Below, one piece after another: positions 45,222 through 54,602 of a stretch of 57,954 nucleotides of DNA. The DNA is taken from contig MIDA01000020.1 of the NCBI GenBank assembly GCA_001830045.1, positions 1 to 57,954 of the forward strand, written 5' to 3'. Origin of the DNA: Tenericutes bacterium RIFOXYA12_FULL_35_10 (GTDB taxonomy: Bacteria > Bacillota_I > Bacilli_A > Acholeplasmatales > Acholeplasmataceae). Positions within the stretch are counted from its first letter, which is position 1; each line of letters begins with the position of its first letter. Both the position numbers and the translations under genes were made by a program. The notes under the pieces are model-generated. The model saw nothing but the letters and a program-made list of their open reading frames with translations. It made no database searches and was not told where the DNA came from.

Positions 45222-46682
45222 TTAAGTAGTCTCGTTAATAACTAATGAAACCGTAGCGTATGGAGATATTCTATACTCGGTCAATGCACCATCAATTTCT
45301 AAATTAAAGCTTTGACCGCTATAACTCATGTTGTGAAGTACCACCATGATGGAATCATCTGGATTTAAAAAACCAGTAGCTATCACGTCACTACGATTTG
45401 ATTCTACAAAAATTCTTTTTGCTCCAGGTATAACAAACTTTGAAAAATGAGCAATACTGTAGTATTCTACATTTTTTGTATAAGTTCCGTCATCATGTAT
45501 GGTAATAACACCACGACAATTGGTACAACCACCATTGGTTGGACCATCTTGATCATTTAAAGCAAGATTCCATAACAAGACACCTTTTGAATGATAATTG
45601 ATGGAGCCGATGAATACATTTTCCATGTTCCATTGCATATTACTTTGAAAATTGGTAGCCCATTTTCCCCCAGAACATTCAGTAAACCATATACCTTTGT
45701 CTGGATGTGCTTGATTCAAAACATCTTGACTTGATACATCTCCACCGTAACAATGAAAGGCTGTACCAGCGACATCATCTCGAATTGATTCATTGTTAAG
45801 TATCATGGTAGGATATGTGTATTGATCCCAATTGTGGTCATATGCAATGATCAATGTGTTATATCCTGCATTTCTAAGTGTAGGTGCTAATCTTTCGATG
45901 AATGCTGTTTGTTGTTGGACAGACATATACATCGTTGGATAGTTTGATGTTTGATGAAGTGGTTCATTTTGTGGTGTTATCGCGTAAATAGATAGTCCAT
46001 GTGCGTGATAACCCTCAATGAATTTTAAGAAATAGTTTGCATAAACATCATAGTATGCAGGCAGTAAAGAACCACCATTCATGGACCTGTTATCTTTCAT
46101 CCATGCAGGTGCTGACCAGGGTGAGGCAATCAATTTAATCTGTGGATTGATGGATAATGCTTCTTTTAGAATAGGTATGATGTAGGTTTCATCTCTTTCT
46201 AAAGAGAAGTTTTCTAACTCCAGATCAGTCGTACCCGTGGGCATATCGTTATATGAATACGTATTTAATGCAAAATCTGATGCTCCCATGGGAATGCGAA
46301 TGAAGTCAATGCCAATACCTTCCGTTTTTGAAAACAAATCTTTAAGTAATGCTTGTCTCTTTTCATCAGGAAGTGATGAGATGAGATAAGCTGATGATTC
46401 GGTTAAAGCAGCACCAAAACCATCCATCACTTGAAAGGTTGTTATGGTATCAATGATGATCTTTTGGGATAGTATTTCTTGATCTGGTGTTGTTGTAAAT
46501 GATTGTTCTTCGTTTAGAAGTAAGCTTTGATTGCCTTTTGTTACGTATGGTTTAATCTCGTAAGTTTTTATATCTTCTGATTCTTCGCTATTTTGGCATG
46601 AAAAAAGAAACATGGTTGTTAGCATGATCAGTGTGGCATGTGTGAATCTTTTTATAGATGAATGAAATGGTTTTTTATGCAT
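45222..46682 (-). CDS. GH30 glycosidase lipoprotein (glucosylceramidase-like)
   Basis: A 486-residue surface enzyme. A signal peptide with lipobox FLFSC (Cys 29) anchors it outside the membrane. The GH30 barrel starts at FQVMDGFGAALTESSAYLI. The acid/base Glu is in ITPQNEPLHQT near residue 235 and the nucleophile Glu in WFTECSGG near 335. Members hydrolyse beta-glucosides, beta-1,6-glucans or xylans. The target may be a host or plant glycolipid or glycan. It is single, with a double-hairpin repeat about 140 bp upstream of its start. Confidence 0.88.
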   Translation of the reverse strand: MHKKPFHSSIKRFTHATLIMLTTMFLFSCQNSEESEDIKTYEIKPYVTKGNQSLLLNEEQSFTTTPDQEILSQKIIIDTITTFQVMDGFGAALTESSAYLISSLPDEKRQALLKDLFSKTEGIGIDFIRIPMGASDFALNTYSYNDMPTGTTDLELENFSLERDETYIIPILKEALSINPQIKLIASPWSAPAWMKDNRSMNGGSLLPAYYDVYANYFLKFIEGYHAHGLSIYAITPQNEPLHQTSNYPTMYMSVQQQTAFIERLAPTLRNAGYNTLIIAYDHNWDQYTYPTMILNNESIRDDVAGTAFHCYGGDVSSQDVLNQAHPDKGIWFTECSGGKWATNFQSNMQWNMENVFIGSINYHSKGVLLWNLALNDQDGPTNGGCTNCRGVITIHDDGTYTKNVEYYSIAHFSKFVIPGAKRIFVESNRSDVIATGFLNPDDSIMVVLHNMSYSGQSFNLEIDGALTEYRISPYATVSLVINETT

Positions 46683-46823
46683 GTGTTGGGTGTCCTTTTG
46701 TTAGCATCTTATTTAAATTTCTATATTATTTTATCATGTAACGTTGTTCAATTTTTATCTTTTTGACGATTTGTATTGATTTCAAACATTTATTAAAATT
46801 ATGTAATATTTCGCAGGCATATG

Positions 46824-46894
46824 AAAAAGCCCTTCCCATGGGTGAGAAGAGAGTTTCATGCTTTATTGGTGACCCGTACTGGTTCACGATTTTT
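46824..46894. repeat. double-hairpin intergenic repeat, copy 1
   Basis: About 71 bp with two hairpins: CTTCCCATGGGTGAGAAG, followed on the minus strand by a T run, and GTGACCC...GGTTCAC, followed on the plus strand by ATTTTT. It looks like a bidirectional terminator. It lies about 150 bp past the end of the HD-GYP gene ending at 47045, and copies 2-4 are nearly the same in sequence. The rest of 46683-47044 is AT-rich without a gene. Confidence 0.8.
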
Positions 46895-46987
46895 GCCGAG
46901 TAATTTTAGCTAGAATGAATTAGAACTTCATATATCACTGGTAATTTGAGTAACTCTTATAATAAAATTCATTTGATAAGAATATTT

Positions 46988-47023
46988 AACCCCGTATGAT
47001 CACTTGTGATGAAACTAGGGTTT
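46988..47023 (-). terminator. hairpin terminator after the HD-GYP pair
   Basis: On the minus strand AAACCCTAG pairs imperfectly with the GGGGTT end across ATCAC/GTGAT, ahead of an AT-rich stretch. It is the first terminator after the HD-GYP gene; the repeat element lies further on. Confidence 0.55.
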
Positions 47024-47044
47024 CCTTAAAAAAAGAAATTATGT

Positions 47045-48307
47045 CTACCATTTAAAACCCTTGTCTCTAAATAATATAAAACAAGCATCAATCACTTGAG
47101 CATCATATTTTACATCGCGATCTTTGTTTATCTCTTCGGAGATTTGATTGATGCTAAAAGCTGGCCTGTAGGTACGATGTGAGTTCATAGCAACAACTGC
47201 ATCAGTGACAGCTAAAATCCGAGATTCTATCGTGATTTCATCACCTGAGATACCATCGGGGTAACCCGAACCATCAAGTCTTTCGTGATGATGGAGTGCC
47301 ATATCCCCTATGATATCGGGAAATTCCGCATCATTAAGTAACTTGAATCCTTCAATTGTGTGCATTTTAACAATATTGAATTCAATTTGAGATAATTGTG
47401 CTGGCTTATTTAGAATATCTGTTGGAATGAAAATTTTCCCGACATCATATATTCTTGCACCTAAATCTATGAGTTCTATTTTTTCATTGGGTAATCCCAA
47501 TTCAGTTGCTATCGCAGATGCCAATTTTGCCGCCTTTTGATGATGACCCGCAGTATAAGGATCTCTCAGTTCGACAATCTTAGCCATTGCGTTGATGGTT
47601 TGATTAAGCCTTAACTTCATATTATCTCTTTGTGATTTCAGTTTTTCATTTTCAATTAAATCATGCAAATTAACACGATTAATTGTAATAATAAACGCAA
47701 AGACGATGAAAATGGTCATAAATTGATTTAACAGTTGAGCAGTTGATGCCACTAGACCAGCACTAAGATAATCAGTTGTTGGTGATATAATTTCTATGAC
47801 TATCCGATATATTTGTATTGAGATATATAAACAACTGACGAAACCCAAAAGTTTCGTAAATTTGCGTCTTTCAATCACTTTTCGACTAAACAACAATATA
47901 GCTGATTGTAAAAATATAAGTGATACAAAAACAGAAACTAAAATGATTCGAATCGATGTAGATTCTTGTATAAAAGTAAAATAGTATTGAAACATTACAT
48001 AGATAAAAATCAGTGCATAATTGTAGGTATTCGTGGATTTATTGTCTGCAAAGACTTTAAATCCAAGATGCATGAGAAAAATGCCAGTTACTATACAAAC
48101 ATTTGATAAAACAACAGTGATAAAATCGGGTAATATCCCACGTATCCCTATTAATAAGAATCCAATAGTTTGTAGCAATAATGCAGTAGCCCAATAACCA
48201 ATACCTTTGACGAATTTTTTGTTTTGCTTCCAATAGACAAACATTACGATGGTGTTAATTAAAGCATTGCCAACAAATGTTATCATCAAAGTTCTCATAT
48301 CTAGCAT
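47045..48307 (-). CDS. membrane HD-GYP protein with broken HD motif
   Basis: A 420-residue protein: seven to eight N-terminal spans (1-210), a short coiled coil, then an HD-GYP domain. The first His region (DPYTAGHHQKAAKLA) and the HHHERLDGSGYPDG motif are intact. The central HD dyad, HDxGK in active enzymes, reads YDVGK here (Tyr287), removing a metal ligand. It may be a non-catalytic receptor. The ATG at 48307 follows AAAGAGGTGG; a GTG 9 bp upstream is in that ribosome site. It lies about 40 bp downstream of a full HD-GYP paralog. Confidence 0.85.
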   Translation of the reverse strand: MLDMRTLMITFVGNALINTIVMFVYWKQNKKFVKGIGYWATALLLQTIGFLLIGIRGILPDFITVVLSNVCIVTGIFLMHLGFKVFADNKSTNTYNYALIFIYVMFQYYFTFIQESTSIRIILVSVFVSLIFLQSAILLFSRKVIERRKFTKLLGFVSCLYISIQIYRIVIEIISPTTDYLSAGLVASTAQLLNQFMTIFIVFAFIITINRVNLHDLIENEKLKSQRDNMKLRLNQTINAMAKIVELRDPYTAGHHQKAAKLASAIATELGLPNEKIELIDLGARIYDVGKIFIPTDILNKPAQLSQIEFNIVKMHTIEGFKLLNDAEFPDIIGDMALHHHERLDGSGYPDGISGDEITIESRILAVTDAVVAMNSHRTYRPAFSINQISEEINKDRDVKYDAQVIDACFILFRDKGFKW

Positions 48308-48348
48308 TAAAACCACCTCTTTCTGATTTAAGAATCTTTCAAAAGATT

Positions 48349-50502
48349 TTAAAACGTGAAATTTTTTTCTTTGAAGAGCCTAATGCTAGCCTCGACAACT
48401 TTAGCATCATACTTAATATCCTTAAATCGATTGACTTCTGCTAAAGCTACATCTATACCTAAAGCAGGCCTGTAAGGTCTATGCGAATTCATAGCTTCAA
48501 TCACATCTGCAACTGCTAAAATTCTTGATTCAATAGTAATTTCATCACCTGATATACCATCAGGATAGCCTGTTCCATCAAGTCTTTCATGATGATGTAA
48601 AACCATATCAATAATTTCTGGAGCGAACCCAATGTCGGAAATAATATGATAGCCTTCAGATGGGTGTGTTTTAATCAATTCCAACTCCATATCATTTAAT
48701 TTCCCTGGTTTGTTTAAGATATCGGTCGGTATAAAAAACTTTCCAATATCATGAATCGTTGACCCATATTTAATTAATTCAATTTTTTCTTTTGATAATT
48801 TTAATTCTTCAGCAATGGCACAAGCCAATTGTGTTACTCTAAATTGGTGACCCGCGGTATAAGGATCCCTTGTTTCTCCCATTTTAGCGATCAAATATAC
48901 AGTTTGTTCTAATTTCAGTCTAATTTCATCTCTGCTTTTTTTTAATTCTTCTTGTAGTAAAACTCTTTGGGTTATGTCCTTACCAAAAACAGAAATTCCA
49001 TAGATATCCCCTTTGCTATTTTTTAATAATCCAAATGTTAATATCATTTGAGCTTTTCCATCATATCTCGAGTACTCAGTACTATAAGGACCATTTATAA
49101 GTGCTTGTTGATAAAATGAATACCATTTTTCTTTAAATTCTTCACCAGGATACATATCTTCGGGTCTCATATTTAACTCAAGTTTAATATTCGACTTAAG
49201 GAAATATTCTGATAAAGCTTTGTTGAATGTCAGAAGTCCAAAATTCTTTGAATCAACAGACCATATCATATCAGAAGTACTCTCAACGATTTTAGCAAAT
49301 AATTCTTGGCTATAAGCTAAAGCATCTTGAGTGTTCTTCAAATCGGATAAATCACGTATGATTGCTTGTATATAGGGTTTCCCACTTAAATAAAGTCGTT
49401 TTAAACTAACTTCAGCAGCAAAAGAGGAGCCATCTGCTCGGCAATGTTCCCATTTAAAAAGTTGAGGCTCGCCATCATAAGCCAAATTGATTAATTTAAT
49501 CGCTTCCTCTTCAGATGATTGACCATCAGGTTGTTTTGGGGGTGAAAAAGTGATTGGATGTTCCCCTATAATTTGATCCCGTGTACAACCAAACATCTTC
49601 AAAGCTTTTTCATTACAATCTACCCAACGTCCTTCAGTAAAAAGTAAAATGCAATCATCTTCAGTCTCAAACAGAGTATGATATTTGATTTCTCTATCAC
49701 GGAGTTCTGTTTCTGCTTTTTTTCTTTCAGAAATATCTTTGACAACCCCCATAGTAAATACATGGTGATCTATTTGGATTTTGCTTATTGAAAGTGTGGC
49801 TGAAAATAGCATCCCGTTCTTCTTTTTACCTTGTAATTCCAATTCTTTGATAAAACCATTATTTTGGATTTCTGCAACCATTTTTTTTCGATCTTCAATA
49901 TTTGCATATAAACCCAGTTCAGATGATGTCTTGCCTAAAGCTTCATCCCGAGTATAGCCAAAGACAGATTCAAAACTGTCGTTTACCTCTAATATTTTAC
50001 CTTCAGGCAGTGTTGCCCAAAAAAAAGCATCAGGTGCAGTCATGAAAGCCGCTTTAAACTTTGATTCACTTTCTTTCAATAAAAATTGTGTTCTTTTTCT
50101 TTCTGTGATATCACGTACAATACTTATCAGTACTTTTTCTTGTCCAAAAGTGGTTCCCTTTGAACTCACGAGTACGTCGATAACCGAATTATCCTTTTTG
50201 TAATGTTTAGTCTCTAGTAAAATGCCTTCCATAGATGCAATCTTCATCTGCTGTTGAATAGATTCTTTATTGACTTCACGTCTAAGATCAAATATACTCA
50301 TGATTTCAAACTCATCAAGGGAGTACCCATACAAACTCCTTGCTGCAGAGTTTGCATATAAAATGCTTCCGTCCAAATTGATGAAATAAATGGATTCATG
50401 AATCATTTCAGCAAAGACAACAAAATCATCTAAACACTCTTTAAATGTTTTATTCACACAGTCTAAACTATCTTTGTTTTTTTCTTCAGTGGATAAACTC
50501 AT
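48349..50502 (-). CDS. multi-PAS HD-GYP phosphodiesterase
   Basis: A 717-residue soluble sensor with about four PAS domains (20-535; for example SIVRDITERKR and FTMGVVKDISERKKAE ends), a coiled-coil linker, and a complete HD-GYP domain (HDIGKFFIP, HHHERLDGTGYPDG). It should hydrolyse cyclic-di-GMP in response to a bound signal. The last 180 residues are closely similar to the neighbouring membrane HD-GYP protein, indicating a tandem duplication. The two genes are probably co-transcribed. Confidence 0.88.
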   Translation of the reverse strand: MSLSTEEKNKDSLDCVNKTFKECLDDFVVFAEMIHESIYFINLDGSILYANSAARSLYGYSLDEFEIMSIFDLRREVNKESIQQQMKIASMEGILLETKHYKKDNSVIDVLVSSKGTTFGQEKVLISIVRDITERKRTQFLLKESESKFKAAFMTAPDAFFWATLPEGKILEVNDSFESVFGYTRDEALGKTSSELGLYANIEDRKKMVAEIQNNGFIKELELQGKKKNGMLFSATLSISKIQIDHHVFTMGVVKDISERKKAETELRDREIKYHTLFETEDDCILLFTEGRWVDCNEKALKMFGCTRDQIIGEHPITFSPPKQPDGQSSEEEAIKLINLAYDGEPQLFKWEHCRADGSSFAAEVSLKRLYLSGKPYIQAIIRDLSDLKNTQDALAYSQELFAKIVESTSDMIWSVDSKNFGLLTFNKALSEYFLKSNIKLELNMRPEDMYPGEEFKEKWYSFYQQALINGPYSTEYSRYDGKAQMILTFGLLKNSKGDIYGISVFGKDITQRVLLQEELKKSRDEIRLKLEQTVYLIAKMGETRDPYTAGHQFRVTQLACAIAEELKLSKEKIELIKYGSTIHDIGKFFIPTDILNKPGKLNDMELELIKTHPSEGYHIISDIGFAPEIIDMVLHHHERLDGTGYPDGISGDEITIESRILAVADVIEAMNSHRPYRPALGIDVALAEVNRFKDIKYDAKVVEASIRLFKEKNFTF

Positions 50503-50868
50503 TTTTTGTATCCTCCATGTTTATTCAATAGTGTTTTGTAAAAATATTAAATTAGTATAGTTCATTCAGACTAATTTTACGCTATGAATGAGAAGTTGAA
50601 TCGCAGTTGTTAATCTAATTTTATCACGATTTTTTTATATTACGAATCTTAATCTATTGAATAAAACTTCAAAACTTATATCAACATAAGTTAGCTTTTT
50701 TGATCTAAATTGAAAACTTATTGTGGACTTCTTTTAATTGGAACGAATTATGCTAATGCAGACATAAGTTTTTATAATTTTTTCTACTGCATTAAAATCG
50801 GTCTCACTTATAACTCTTGCTGATAATTTGGTAAAATTCAAAATCCAAAACATGGTATAAATATCAAG
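50503..50868. repeat. AT-rich part of a longer degenerate repeat
   Basis: No gene is visible. From 50671 (CTTCAAAACTTAT) a sequence runs about 205 bp up to the double-hairpin core. The same start and spacing recur at about 56008-56214, and the first 40 bases (AAAACTTAT..AATATAAGTT, then CTTTTTT) recur near 57673. The hairpin ACTTAT/ATAAGT followed by TTTTTT may terminate on the plus strand. Confidence 0.5.
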
Positions 50869-50869
50869 A

Positions 50870-50942
50870 AAAAAGCCCTTCCCGCGGGTGAGAAGAGCGT
50901 TTCATTTTTTTATTGGTGACCCGTAGGGGTTCACGTTTTTTT
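50870..50942. repeat. double-hairpin intergenic repeat, copy 2
   Basis: Same two hairpins as copy 1 (CTTCCCGCGGGTGAGAAG; GTGACCCGTAGGGGTTCAC then seven T). It lies about 70 bp past the end of the HTH-MacB-like gene, and similarity with copy 4 continues another 50 bp (CAGACT.RACTGAT, then ATTCACG-like). Confidence 0.85.
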
Positions 50943-51014
50943 CAGTATCTATCAGACTAAACTGATATAAATATCATTAGTTCACGTGTGGTTTTAGGGC
51001 CCCTTGATATTCCC

Positions 51015-52673
51015 TTATCTCTCAAACTCTTTTTTAGCACTTCGAAAACATCGCACGAATTCACTTGTAGAAATAGAGAAAATCAAGAGACTTGAACTGA
51101 TCAACAGACCGAGTTTGATGTCTATATATTCTGCAAGCATATCGCTTCCTGTAACTATCCCAATCTTCATGAATCTATCACCATAATAATTAGCATAATT
51201 ATCTCCATCAACCAATATATCGATGATCTTTTTTTTATCTGCATCACTTGAAATGAATTTTTGTGTATGAATAACGTAGGAATCATAATCTTCATTTGAT
51301 ATTTCAAATGAAGGATAATCTTTAAAATAATATGGAATATACACATAAGAATCTAGCTGTACTTCGTTTGGATCAACACCGTTTGAAATTGCTCCCTCTA
51401 AAAATCCTTTAGCTGCTTTTGTATTTGTTACTACTCCAATGACCTTCCATTGTTCTTGATTTATAGAAAGATATTCACCTACTGCATCAACTTTACCAAA
51501 GGTGTTTAACGCTGTATCTTTATCAATGACAATAACTTTTTTGATTGAATCCTCTTCCCAAATTTCCCCATATAAAAGTGATACTTGTTCTACATGATTG
51601 AGACTAGAACTGGTGTTTACAACGACCCCATTTTTAATAAAATTCGAAGTGTATGCATAAATTTGAAGCTCTGATGTGATTTCAACATATCTACTTAAAG
51701 TTACATTTTCTATGCCATAAAGATCTATAATTGCATTTGTTTGTTCATCAGTAAATGAATCATCGTAGTAGGATTTCCATACATATATACTACTCATATC
51801 AATATGTCCAACAGTTAATTTGATACTTGTAGCAGTAATTACACTTAATACGAGTATTAAAACAAAAAAACCAGAAACACTTAAAAGTTTACCTTTAATT
51901 TTTTTTACAACTTTATTCTGATAATTTTTATTTAAATATAAATATTGGTGTAAAAACAGTAATAGTACTAAGCAAAAACTATAAATGATAAACCCAGTTT
52001 GTTTATTTACTTGTATGACAGTATCACTATTTATCGTAGTATACCATATTGTAAATGAACTTAAATAAATAAAAGTAGCAAGCAAGAGATTCCAACTTCC
52101 TAAAAAATTTACCAAAAACATATCATTTTTCAATATATTCTGCTTTATGATATATATAATCATCATTATCAAAGATATAAAAAATAATACGATTATAAAA
52201 TAATTCAGTTCAAATTGAATCAACATGCTGATTGTGGTCATCAATGTAATAATAAGCACAATTATATTTATAACATACCCTCTTGAGTAGTTGGCTGTTA
52301 GGTATATGGAATAGAAGAATAGAGAAAACATGGTTATGAAATATGCCAGTTTGGCAGGTGCAAGTAATATGAAAATTAAACCTAGAAATAAGATGATCGA
52401 AGAGATTAACAGATGCTTATGACGATTAAAAAATACGATTGTTTTACTCCATAAACTTTTTTCCCCAAGTTTATAATGTTCTCGATCAATGAGTAATCCA
52501 TAATCTACTTCTAAAATATCAGCAATTTTCTTAATTGTAATAATATCTGGTATACTTCTACCGCTTTCCCATTTACTAATTGTTTTGTCACTAACATATA
52601 GCAAATCTCCAAGTTGTTTTTGTGTCAGTTTCTTTTGTATTCGACATATTCTAATATTATCAGATATTGCCAT
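51015..52673 (-). CDS. HTH regulator fused to a membrane protein with MacB-like extracellular domain
   Basis: A 552-residue fusion. Residues 1-66 are an XRE helix-turn-helix (IQKKLTQKQLGDLLYVSDKT, then WESGRSIPD). Around eight spans fill 85-300. A 220-residue extracellular domain follows, of MacB-PCD type (VSLLYGEIW, VIVIDKDTALNTFG, VGEYLSINQEQWKVIGVV), and a last span near 530. MacB-PCD domains normally belong to ABC permeases with FtsX-like spans. Here the module is joined to a DNA-binding domain, so the protein may be a membrane-bound one-component regulator. The ATG at 52673 follows GAGGTGGGGG. Confidence 0.78.
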   Translation of the reverse strand: MAISDNIRICRIQKKLTQKQLGDLLYVSDKTISKWESGRSIPDIITIKKIADILEVDYGLLIDREHYKLGEKSLWSKTIVFFNRHKHLLISSIILFLGLIFILLAPAKLAYFITMFSLFFYSIYLTANYSRGYVINIIVLIITLMTTISMLIQFELNYFIIVLFFISLIMMIIYIIKQNILKNDMFLVNFLGSWNLLLATFIYLSSFTIWYTTINSDTVIQVNKQTGFIIYSFCLVLLLFLHQYLYLNKNYQNKVVKKIKGKLLSVSGFFVLILVLSVITATSIKLTVGHIDMSSIYVWKSYYDDSFTDEQTNAIIDLYGIENVTLSRYVEITSELQIYAYTSNFIKNGVVVNTSSSLNHVEQVSLLYGEIWEEDSIKKVIVIDKDTALNTFGKVDAVGEYLSINQEQWKVIGVVTNTKAAKGFLEGAISNGVDPNEVQLDSYVYIPYYFKDYPSFEISNEDYDSYVIHTQKFISSDADKKKIIDILVDGDNYANYYGDRFMKIGIVTGSDMLAEYIDIKLGLLISSSLLIFSISTSEFVRCFRSAKKEFER

Positions 52674-52691
52674 AAACCCCCACCTCTTCAA

Positions 52692-53104
52692 TACCTATTG
52701 TATCATTTCGACGTATAATCTACTCTTTTTTTATGTATACATTTTGGAGAGTTCTATTTCAACTTAATAAACCTTATTTCTTTGTAAGATTATAAAAAAA
52801 AGAATTATTGAAGTTCAATGATTTTATTTGATATTAATCATATGTCAACACCTTGATGTTGAGAATCAGCTAAATTTTATCTTAACATACGTCGCCTTTT
52901 TTGAATAAGTTCCCACATCCATCATGGACTTACTATATTTGGGGTAATTTTTTTATGCTCGTATTAATTTATAGACTTCAGTTTCGATTAATTAAAATCA
53001 ATTACACTCTTTATTTATGTTTAGCTAGATGTCCAATTTATCATGTGTATTTTGGTAATACTTTACACTTTAATAGGAGAAACAAAAGTGATTTTTGATA
53101 AATT
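52692..53104. other. intergenic stretch, no gene seen
   Basis: AT-rich. It must hold the promoter of the HTH-MacB-like gene. A CAACA/TGTTG inverted repeat lies near 52843-52859. A plus-strand frame here has no ribosome site and runs antisense into the next gene, so I do not call it. Confidence 0.4.
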
Positions 53105-53551
53105 TTACAATTCTTCGATTTTTCTGGTATTTTCAGTTTTCTTATCTGGAAAAAGAAAGTTGAGTAAAACGAACCCTCCCATATTGAGCATAGAACCAAT
53201 AGAAGCACTCAAGCGTATTAAAGAAAAAACAAAATCCTCTGTTGTCTCTTCTGCTATATTTATATTACTAAATAGTATTGACCCTACCCATAAGTGTAAT
53301 CCAATAATCATGACACAAGATATAAATACCACAAAAAATTTTTTGCAACCTTTATAGATTCTCAGTCTGGAAACCATTATTAAGATCACGATAGCACTAA
53401 CAAGCAGAGCTTCAACTTCATATAAAAAGATTGTTCCCAATTTGATATCTTCTATTGAGCTAAATTCATATTGAGTTAATCTAATTACTATTGATAATAG
53501 TACAACTAAAATTAATGCAACAATTATCATTTTTTTCTCATGCTTTGTCAT
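53105..53551 (-). CDS. four-span membrane protein, unknown function
   Basis: A 148-residue protein with four predicted spans (10-27, 42-62, 73-95, 113-135) and charged ends. No motif and no family recognised. It lies between the HTH-MacB-like gene and the RelE module. Confidence 0.6.
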   Translation of the reverse strand: MTKHEKKMIIVALILVVLLSIVIRLTQYEFSSIEDIKLGTIFLYEVEALLVSAIVILIMVSRLRIYKGCKKFFVVFISCVMIIGLHLWVGSILFSNINIAEETTEDFVFSLIRLSASIGSMLNMGGFVLLNFLFPDKKTENTRKIEEL

Positions 53552-53792
53552 AGATTATCCCCCAATGAATTCACATATACTATTATTATACATTACTTAT
53601 TCTCAAATAAAAATTGCCTATTTTAATGATTATTCTCAGGGTTTAGTATATATTTCCCAATTACCATGTAAAAATGTGAGTTAAATCCACAATTTATATT
53701 AGTATGGGTTTTCTATAAACAAAGTTCTAGAACCAATATGACAAAGTAAGCTATCTCATGATTGTGATAGATTTAAACAATAAACTTTGGCG

Positions 53793-53825
53793 AAACGTAC
53801 TGGTTTATGAATTTACCCGAGTATG
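53793..53825. repeat. decayed copy 5 of the double-hairpin repeat
   Basis: ACGTACTGGTTTATGAATTT and then CCCGAGTA align with the second half of copy 1 (GTACTGGTTCACGATTTTT and then CCGAGTA). It lies about 30 bp after the RelE toxin gene, again at a 3' end. The rest of 53552-53853 holds no gene. Confidence 0.5.
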
Positions 53826-53853
53826 ATTATTTTACTAAGATAAGCTTTCAAAT

Positions 53854-54120
53854 TTACTTATAAATGTCTCTCCGATGACCTGCATCAACGACAAGTATGA
53901 TCAATCGATCATCAAAAATATGAGCTAGCAATCTATAGTCTCCAACTCTATATCTCCAGATACCTTTTTTGTCAGCAACCAATCCTTTTCCATGAATTCT
54001 TGGATTTTCACAGCCTTCCAAATTTTTAGTTATCCATGCAAAAATCATCGTTGCTATTTGCTTGTCCATTTTCTTAAAGGTTTTTAGTGCATTTTCACTT
54101 AGCTCAACCCGATACATCAT
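53854..54120 (-). CDS. relE: RelE-family mRNA interferase toxin
   Basis: An 88-residue RelE/ParE-fold toxin: MYRVELSENALKTFKKMDK start, then WRYRVGDYRLLAHI with its conserved Arg residues and the C-terminal GHRRDIYK. Members cut mRNA at the ribosome when free of antitoxin. It overlaps the antitoxin gene by 4 bp (ATGA), the usual coupled order of antitoxin first. Confidence 0.88.
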   Translation of the reverse strand: MMYRVELSENALKTFKKMDKQIATMIFAWITKNLEGCENPRIHGKGLVADKKGIWRYRVGDYRLLAHIFDDRLIILVVDAGHRRDIYK

Positions 54121-54338
54121 TTGATACCTAATAAAGACTTAGCTTCTTCTATGGTGTAAGTTCTAGAGTTTTGTTCATATGCTTTCAATGCTTTTTCGTA
54201 AAGAAAAATATCGAACTCGTCTTCGATTTTTTCTAGGATAGCTTTACGCATGACTTCTGAAACAGTTGAACCATTGAGTTCAGCATATTTTTTAATCAGT
54301 TCTAGTTCTTTTTCATTCATTCTAATGGATATAGACAT
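54117..54338 (-). CDS. ribbon-helix-helix antitoxin of the RelE toxin
   Basis: A 73-residue RelB/DinJ-like antitoxin: MSISIRMNEKELELIKKYAE forms the DNA-binding strand and helix, and the C-terminal part (YTIEEAKSLLGIK) should wrap the toxin. I use the ATG at 54338 after GAGGAGATG; the longer frame to 54389 would cross the operator and promoter. Confidence 0.85.
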   Translation of the reverse strand: MSISIRMNEKELELIKKYAELNGSTVSEVMRKAILEKIEDEFDIFLYEKALKAYEQNSRTYTIEEAKSLLGIK

Positions 54339-54355
54339 ACAATCATCTCCTCTGT

Positions 54356-54404
54356 AATACATTGTACTACATATTGGTAAAAACCGCAATACATTGTACT
54401 ACAT
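54356..54404 (-). promoter_or_regulatory. promoter and paired operators of the RelE module
   Basis: AATACATTGTACTACAT occurs twice, at 54356-54372 and 54388-54404, 32 bp apart (about three helical turns). Each copy holds the palindrome TACA-T-TGTA. On the minus strand a TTGCGG -35 and a TACAAT -10, 17 bp apart, lie across the pair, and the -10 is within the first copy. This fits conditional autorepression by the antitoxin. Confidence 0.75.
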
Positions 54405-54461
54405 TCGCGTAGAACTTCACAACTAACTTTGGTGATGTTTGAAAACTGTCTATAAATATCT

Positions 54462-54535
54462 AAAAATGGCCCTTCCCACGGGTGAGAAGAGCGTTTCATG
54501 TTTTTATTGGTGACCCGTACTAGCTCACGATTTTT
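54462..54535. repeat. double-hairpin intergenic repeat, copy 3
   Basis: CTTCCCACGGGTGAGAAG and GTGACCC...AGCTCAC with ATTTTT. It lies about 70 bp beyond the stop of the NERD-HRDC gene (54603). Confidence 0.85.
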
Positions 54536-54602
54536 CCCGAGAAATACTGGATGTTCTATAATGAAGGTTCATATTTTCACGTGCTTTCTTGGTGACGATC
54601 CC

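Noticed and set aside
53043-53357. Plus-strand frame of 104 codons near the RelE module
   Set aside because: It overlaps the four-span membrane protein gene in antisense and has no convincing family or promoter.
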